64,000 nucleotides of DNA from contig JAUJYN010000026.1 in the NCBI GenBank assembly GCA_030737835.1, positions 904,131 through 968,130 on the forward strand. The letters are read 5' to 3'. A program made the position numbers and the translations under genes. Below are positions 57,290 to 64,000 of the stretch, piece by piece. The stretch comes from Acorus gramineus (Eukaryota > Streptophyta > Magnoliopsida > Acorales > Acoraceae). Every line of letters starts with the position of its first letter. Positions within the stretch are counted from its first letter, which is position 1. The notes beneath the pieces were generated by a model, which worked only from the letters and a program-made list of their open reading frames with translations, did not search any database and had not been told where the DNA came from.

Positions 57290-58695
57290 AGCTGGGAAAA
57301 ACAAAACAATACCAAGGACCATGATACCCGAATCCTGCGCCTCCTCGGCCGAAAGTGCTGCCACTCGGCCCTGAACAAACTGCGGTTGAGGAGCAGGGGC
57401 ACGCCTCACAGGCTGCACTGGCTGCCTCCACTGGTCAACTCGGCCACCCTGTGGCTGATGCTGCTGACACTGAGGCTGCTGCTGCTGGAACTGCTGCTGC
57501 TGCTGCGGAGGCAGCACGCGGGGTCGGCCAGCATCTGGGCAATTATACGAAATATGCCCGATGCGCTAACAGTGGTAACAGCGCCACGTCTCCGGTCGCC
57601 AGGCCTAGACTGGCACTGCCGCAATGGGTGCTGGATCCCACACTGGCACCACATCGGCTGGAATAGCGGCAGCCGCTGGCTGATCAAAGCGGGGCCGCTT
57701 CTTCTTGCGCTGTCCCTGGTCCTGGCTCATGGGAGGTCTCTGCTCTATAGAAGGGGTTGGAACCCTCATGAGGATCCTGAGGTCTCGCTCGACTGTCTTC
57801 GCCCGAGACACCAAGTCCGAGTACCTCGTGAAAGCCTGGGAGGTGACATGCACCCGAATGGTGCTGATGAGACCCATCTCGAATCGACGGCACCTCGTCT
57901 CCTCATCCATCACCAAGGCTGGGGCGAATCTGGAAAGCCTCGTGAAGCGTGTTGAGTAATCCGTGATTGACATAGAGCCCTGCGTCAGCTGCTCAAACTC
58001 CTGCATCACTATCTAGCACGTCGAAAACGGGAAGTACTCCTCCAGGAAATACCTCCGGAACCCCGCCCATAGAAGCTGCTCCACCCCCTCTGGGATGTCC
58101 ACCGATCTAGTAGCCCACCAGTCGGCGGCGCTACCCTTCAGCATAAAGGTGGCCAGGGAGAGACTCGCTGGCGATCGGTGCAATGCATAGTCGAGAAGAT
58201 CGTGTCCACCTATATCAACCATCTCTCAGGGGCAAGGGGATCCGACGTCTGTCTGTGGAACTCGGGAGGGTAGAGCTTCAAAAAGGCAGTGAGGTCACTC
58301 TGGTGCACTCGCGCTGCAGCCTCTAGCTCCACCTCCCTCACCAGAGGATCCGGAACTCTCACCGCTGGAATCGCCACGGGAGCAGGAGGTACATCGGGTA
58401 CCACATGCGGATTTGTCACAAAGGGGGCCTGTGGAACTGCATCACGGGCCGCTCTCAGCTCCTGAATCTCTCTAGCCTGCTCAGCTAATGCCCTCGACTG
58501 GGCCTCTAATGCTCTCGTCTGAGTCTCCACCAAATCTGCTATCCGAGCGTAAGCACGCTCCCATGTAGGAGGCTCCTGTGCCAATCCTGGCCCCACCGCC
58601 GAGGACTCTCCAGTAGCATCCTCACCTCTGGTAGGTCCGGAAACCTCCAAAGGTCGGGAGGGACCACGTCCACGCATTCCTCTGCGAGGAGGCAT
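57290..58695 (-). pseudogene. D2 gag, broken
   Basis: It starts [20 protein letters not shown] at 58695. The capsid-like region is recognisable, with a frame break near 58210 and stops near 58012 and in the zinc knuckle (near 57570). It reaches [10 protein letters not shown] at the protease boundary and then joins the LTR-like block after AGCTCCCT, as D1 does. Confidence 0.87.
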
Positions 58696-58797
58696 ATCAG
58701 CAATCTATAAAAACCAGACACTAGGATCAGAATACTCATATAGAATTCCTAGGACTCATTTCTACAAAAAGAAGACCATTGGCTCTGACAGGACCAG

Positions 58798-58809
58798 GCT
58801 CTGAAACCA
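58798..58809 (-). promoter_or_regulatory. Primer-binding site of D2 (one mismatch)
   Basis: The minus strand reads TGGTTTCAGAGC, one substitution from TGGTATCAGAGC, 5 bases from the 5' LTR. Confidence 0.85.
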
Positions 58810-58814
58810 ACTTT

Positions 58815-60865
58815 TGTCACGCCCCAGGGCGGCCGTCCCCGGGACGCGGCAAGTGTATATATGATACCAGCAGTCTAAACAGGAGGTCAATAATATACCC
58901 TAAACAACATCAACAATTTCAACCCAGACAACTATGAGGCTGACATGATATATACACAAATAGCGGAAGCTAAAAGACTGAATCTGTAACTCAAAGACAT
59001 ATTACAGACTCGATACATAATCAACTGTCCTGTGAGAGCCAATATATACAATGACATCCAAATATAATACAAACATGTGCCCAAGCACAGAATACAATAC
59101 ATACAAATCAAAAAGGGATGCTGATAGCCTCTACCACTCGCGGAAATGTGGCGCTGCACCGCTACTGCTGAGGTCCCTCGGGGAGCTCCTCCTCCTTATT
59201 CGACTCAGAAAATACTGGAGAAAATATATGTGAGGGGTGAGCTACACGCTCAGTGAATAGCACAACCCATGCATCACAATTTATATTAACCACAATTAAG
59301 TATTCAAGCCTCAAAGTGGCAGGAACTACACAATCCAGTGGGTCGTAACATCGCCAACCCACCACACCCTCACCCTCACCCCTCAATAGGTGACATAGGA
59401 TATTGGGACTGACTAGGCTGTTAATCACCCTTGGTCCACCGATAGTCTCTCCTCCACTCCGTATCCGCTTGGCCTACTCCCACTTTTCAGCACAGTCCGA
59501 AACCAAATCAGGAGGTACCTACTGATGGGAGCCCTTTTACGGGACGGCCTTTCTAACGCTGGGGCAGTCTCTATACGATCCAACGAACGGAACAAAAACA
59601 GCCTATCCGTACCCATACGATCCACTCGGATCCGCGGTACCCTTACTTGGAAAAAGAAACCCTGGGAAGGCACCATGAGGTCCCGATATAGGATATCCCG
59701 ACAACCAAACAAGGAACACGGAGTACCCTAGCCCGGGTCTCAACGCTGACTTCGCAAGGCCCCTTAATCCAGAAAAGGGAGACTCTACTGGTGTCATGAA
59801 TTATTCAGAATTCCTCCAGGGCGCATAACCAAGATGCGGGGAACATATATAATAATAACGAGGTTATAATGTTATCGGGAAAGGAAACCTTGGGAGGGCA
59901 CCATGAGGTCCCAACATAGGATATCCCGACAACCAAACAAGGAACACAGAGTACCCTACCCCGGGTCTCAATGTTGACCTCGCAAGGCCCCTTAATATTC
60001 CCTAAGGCATGTTGAAATACAAAAGTTCGCATTTAATTTAATAAATTAAACTAGTAGGACACATGCATAGGTCGAGGCTTCCTAGCATGAGAACATGGTG
60101 ACAGGATGCATGGCTCTTACACATATCCTAAGGGTGCAAGTCCCTAACATACAAGGTCTAGGTAGCATGCATACTACATATTAATCAGGTTAATAATAAA
60201 CTACGGTGCCCCAGGGGAGGACGGTACACGCCCAAGTGCATATAGCGCCTCCCTACTGGGTTGGGTTGTCCCACTCACCAATAACCGGGTCATCGCGCGA
60301 CCGTCCGTCAAGATCTGCAAGACAGGGTAATCAACTCGGTGAGTAAAATACACAAATACAACAAAAAATACACTAAAAATACCCAACACTCGGACAAACG
60401 TACATACGGCCTATACGCACGCGAGTCCGAGCACTCCGACTCACCCGAACCCCCCGGGCAGCCGTACGCACGGCCACCCGACCCAGGCGCACAGCCGCGC
60501 CCCAGCCCGCACGCCCAGACGCACTGCCGAGCCCCGGCCCGCACGCCCAGACACACCGCCGAGCCCCTGCCCGCACGCCCGGACACGCCGCACGCTCGGG
60601 CGCACGCACGCGCACGCCCGCGCGCACCGCGACCCAGCGCAGCGCCTCGCGCGCACACCCGCCCACACACACTCCCCGCTCGCCCTGCGCACACTGCGCC
60701 CCTTGCGCAGCACCCGCACACCCCCCGCTCGCCTCTCCGCACGCACGGCACGCACTGCGCCCCTGCGCAGCGCTCCGCGCGCACAGCCCCGCACGGCGCT
60801 CAACGCCCAGCACCCGCGCGGCTCCCAGCGCGCAGCACCCGCACGCGTGCCCGCGCGCACGCCCG
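58815..60865 (-). repeat. D2 5' LTR, truncated
   Basis: It matches 42391-44600 at about 98 percent over most of its length, including the doubled GGGAAAAGAAACC box (59640-59995). It stops inside the GC-rich block (60410-60865), where E-internal sequence begins at GCCCGGGTCTCAACG. Confidence 0.87.
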
Positions 60866-61336
60866 GGTCTCAACGCTGACCCTGCAAGGCCCCTTAATCC
60901 TGAGTAGGAAGGCTAGAAGAAGACATCATCTCTTAATGGGCAATATGCCACATCCTCAACACTTTACACTGGCGCCGCACACGAACTCAATGGTTTCCAG
61001 CGACACCGATACACGGGAAAGAGCTCCATTATCGAGATGCAATCCATACCTTAGAAATTGCAACCAATTTATCACTATCACACCACTAGGCATAAATCGC
61101 CTACCCAAACATTAATCCCGCACAAGAGATCTAGCAACTGACCCTAACCAGTCGACCCAGTCAACAACTTAAGGGTGGTTCCAGTGGGTCACGTCCACTT
61201 CAACGGATGCGAGGAGGCATGTCAGCAACCTAAGATAACTTCTAAAACAAGAGTACTCGGATGACAATCCTACGACTCATTATCTATACGACTAGACTTA
61301 GGCTCTGACAGGACCAGGCTTTGATACCAACTTTTT
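60866..61336 (-). other. Internal remnant of element E with primer-binding site
   Basis: It parallels 7655-8113 of F1 (CTTAATCCTGAGTAGGAAGG and AAGGGTGG landmarks). The minus strand of 61318-61329 reads TGGTATCAAAGC, a one-mismatch primer-binding site. No coding sequence remains. Confidence 0.8.
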
Positions 61337-64000
61337 TGTCACGCCCCAGGCGTCCCCGAGACGTGGCAAAATAAAATATAATATCAGCTATCAATACCTG
61401 AGGTCAATAAGGACACCAACAACAATACACAAAACGCCAAAACAAGATAATGATAACTGACTGAAAAGTGGAAGCATAATATATAACAATGTCTGTAAAT
61501 CAAAAACATTATTACAGACCCTAGTACACAATCAATGTCCTGTGGAAGCCAAGTCTAGACCAAAGAAAATACAACCTGTGCCACATGCACGATTTACAAA
61601 GCATAAAATGACTCTAGGAATGCTGACAGTCTCGCACACGCCACCCGTCAGCAGAATGCTCCACGCCCATAAGACCACGCCATAGGAAGCTCCAGCTCCA
61701 CGCCCAACACTGCCCTAAAAAGAAACAGTATGTGAGGGGTGAGCTACAAGCTCAGTGAGTGGCTGGAAACCAATCACCATTCTACAGTTCAATACATAAT
61801 CAATTCCCTTTTTCAAGGAAAAACATGGGTAGAAACCCAATGATAACTGGGTCACGCGGCGGCGCGACCAACCTCACCCCCACCCTCACTCCCGGAGGGA
61901 GTCTTTTGGGACTTATGGGGAGAGACCATACCGTCGGTCGAAGAGACCTGGGATTACTGGTCTAGAGACCATGCCGTCGGTCGAAGAGACCCGGATTTAC
62001 TGGTCTACTCAACACTACTGGATCATCTACATCTAGATAATCGCCCAACGATGTCCTTCAACATCGATCACGAGACCGGACCCAACATCTATGGGAACGG
62101 TCGAACAACGAATGGGTCACGAGGCGACGCGTCTTCACCTCATCCACACCCTCACCCCTGAAAGGTGATATCTTGGGACTTTGGGAGAGACTTAGACTGC
62201 TCCACACCCTTGGTCCGCCGGTAGCCTCTCCCACCCTCGTGGCCTCCGCCTAGTCCTCTGACAGGTATAGCCAACGCCGGGGAGTTCCTACATCAGATCC
62301 AACGAAGGGGAGAACGATTCCACGCTCGCATCATGATTCGTTAACCCTCTCCCGGGTAGTATCTACAACCCGATCTCCTCAACTCAGCCTCTCCCACCCT
62401 CGTGGCCTCCGCCTAGTCCTCTGACAGGTATAGCCAACGCCGGGGAGAACGATCCCATGTTCGCAAAGCGAAACCCAATGGAAAACAACCACTCTCGATA
62501 CTCGCTCATTGAGATGTCACACACATGAATAACCACAACCAACACACTCATATTAACCTCAAAGTAGTCATAGTCCCTAAACGGGAGTAACTACACAAGC
62601 TAGTGGGTCGTAACATCGCCGACCCACCCCACCCTCACCCTCACCCTTTAGGGGGTGACATGGGCCTTTTGGGACTGACTAGACTGCTTTCCACCATTGG
62701 CCCCACCGGGTAGCCTCTCCCACCCTCGTAGCCTCTACCTGGTCCACTCCCGCTATCAGTACTGTCCGACACATCGGAGGTACCTACGGACGGGAGTCCC
62801 CTGTCAGGTCAGCCATCGCCGGGGAGTTCCTACCTCGGATCCCAACCAATAAGGAGAAGACAGCCTACTCACGCGGATATGATCCCCTTGGATCCGTCAA
62901 CAACGCTTCCTAACATTTCTAATGTCATGAATTCTCAAGAATTCCTCCAGGGCGCATAACTAAGATGCGGGGAGACATATATTATAACAACAAGGTTATA
63001 ATATTCTCTAAGGCATGCTTATCACAATATGCTTACATTTGATTTAAATAAATTAAACTAAATGGGAACATGCATGGTTCAGGGCAAGGTGTCTAGGCAT
63101 GCATAGGCCGCTATACATGACATAAGGGTGCATATCCCTAGCATACAAAGTCTAAGGTGGCATGGATACATCATATTGATCATGCATAGATCAAGGCTTT
63201 TAAGTACAGGACATGGTGTCTAGGCATGTACGGGCCTCTATACACGATACATGGATGTATATCCCTAGCATGCAAAAACGTCTACATATTAGTTAGGGGG
63301 GCCCATCGATGCGCGACGCGCGTCTACGCGGGTCGAGCGCATCCCTAGAGAGGGGGGGGGGGATTGGAATCAAACCACTCACCTTACAACCCGGGACCTC
63401 GCGCATTCCATCCGACGAGATCTTGAGAGGGAGGAGAAGAGGGAGGCCAAGCAAGGCTCATACACACATCCACCTCTTCTTTCCTTCACTCCTTCTCACT
63501 TTCTTTTGTTTCCACGGGTGGCTGCCGAGAGAGTGGGCGAGAGGAAGAAGAAGTCGATCACGAGGAGAAGAAAGAGTGGCATTTAATTCATGTAAAGTGG
63601 GTTGGTGGGGGGGAAAGACCAAATTGTCCCTGACAAGAAATTCTGCGCATGCTTCACTGGAACAGCCATAACTTCCTCGATATAGCTCTGAATTGCACAA
63701 TTCCAATTCCGTTGGAAAGCCAAGAGGATTATCTACAACTTTCATGTTTATGCCAAGATCAAATAATCCTTCTAGCTATTCCGAAATTAGAGCTAAACAT
63801 AGAACAGGGCTGCTGCCAGAATTTCCCTCCCCAGGGTATACTTGGAAAAATACCCATAACTTTTACTACAATAATCCAGTTGACCTAATTCCACTTTTGT
63901 GCGAAAGCTAACTCAAAACTAGACATCTCATAATAAAATCATATTTAAACCTCTTCATCTTGGATTTTAACAAAATCAAATCCAAATACCAAATCAGGAA
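61337..64000 (-). repeat. E 5' LTR, running off the window
   Basis: It starts TGTCACGCCCCAGGCG and follows the F1 LTR plan to about 63430 (CATCCGACGAGATCTTG, poly-G run at 63351-63362). Beyond that the sequence differs from F1 and includes a GGAAAGCCAAGAGGATT region. The LTR start is not visible, so the last 500 bp are assigned tentatively. Confidence 0.7.

Larger units (their letters stand above)
42391..60865 (-). mobile_element. D2: deleted non-autonomous Gypsy element, hosting the full-length copy
   Basis: In element order it has a 5' LTR (60865-58815, truncated), a primer-binding site, gag (58695-57290), an LTR-like block (57289-56675 plus 46214-46151), an RT/RNase H/chromodomain fragment (46150-45570), a polypurine tract and a 3' LTR (45521-42391). 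The two LTRs are about 98 percent alike where both survive. The full-length Tekay element sits in the LTR-like block. The outer end is lost, so no duplication can be matched. Confidence 0.85.
40448..64000 (-). mobile_element. E: F1-like Gypsy element, nested and partly deleted
   Basis: The left LTR (40448-42390) and right LTR (61337 to beyond the window) are about 97 percent alike over their first 800 bp. A short internal remnant with a primer-binding site (60866-61336) remains. D2 inserted into the left LTR, and a deletion later removed the end of D2, the rest of the left LTR and nearly all of E's internal region. The right target-site duplication lies outside the window. Confidence 0.7.

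Overview
This window is a stretch of plant nuclear DNA, almost certainly from a flowering plant, built nearly entirely of nested transposable elements. The evidence for a plant is: Ty3/Gypsy chromoviruses of the Tekay/Del type with roughly 3-kb LTRs and a primer-binding site complementary to initiator tRNA-Met; a Mutator-like element (MULE) with a spliced transposase; and a plant mobile domain (PMD) gene. I see no ordinary host gene. I could not assign a species.

Layout. (1) 73-11124: an old minus-strand Gypsy element (F1), target-site duplication (TSD) ATTGC, with decayed pol. A 1.5-kb AT-rich insert (5812-7311) is flanked by an exact-length 821-bp direct duplication. (2) 11125-14140: AT-rich sequence with small non-autonomous elements. 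(3) 14141-29199: a 15-kb MULE with 9-bp TSDs and diverged terminal inverted repeats. It carries a decayed plus-strand PMD gene, a 90-bp minisatellite rich in GTCGA dyads, two nested solo LTRs, a second minisatellite, and an apparently intact minus-strand transposase fused to an OTU-type cysteine protease. (4) 29200-30265: AT-rich flank with a tRNA-derived SINE. (5) 30266-37897: a minus-strand solo LTR (TSD CACCT) that has swallowed a deleted Gypsy element, D1 (31031-35460, TSD TGGCC). (6) 37898-40447: AT-rich repeat DNA continuing from 30265. (7) 40448-64000: another F1-like element (E), interrupted by a hAT-type MITE and by a second deleted Gypsy element, D2. D2 in turn contains a full-length plus-strand Tekay element (46215-56674, TSD ATGAG), whose gag-pol is broken by two single-base frameshifts and one stop codon.

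How the parts relate. The full-length chromovirus encodes gag, protease, reverse transcriptase, RNase H, integrase and a C-terminal chromodomain. D1 and D2 are its non-autonomous relatives: they share the same in-frame RNase H-to-integrase deletion and the same replacement of protease/RT by an LTR-like block, so they probably moved as a deletion-derivative family. The insertion order is readable from the TSDs: E, then D2, then the full-length element; outer solo LTR, then D1; MULE, then plus-strand solo LTR, then minus-strand solo LTR.

The most interesting unit is the MULE. Two convergent genes lie inside inward-facing TIR leaders, as in maize MuDR, but the second gene is a PMD protein and the transposase carries a protease domain with its catalytic Asp/Cys/His apparently preserved. 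Whether this combination is undescribed cannot be decided without database searches.
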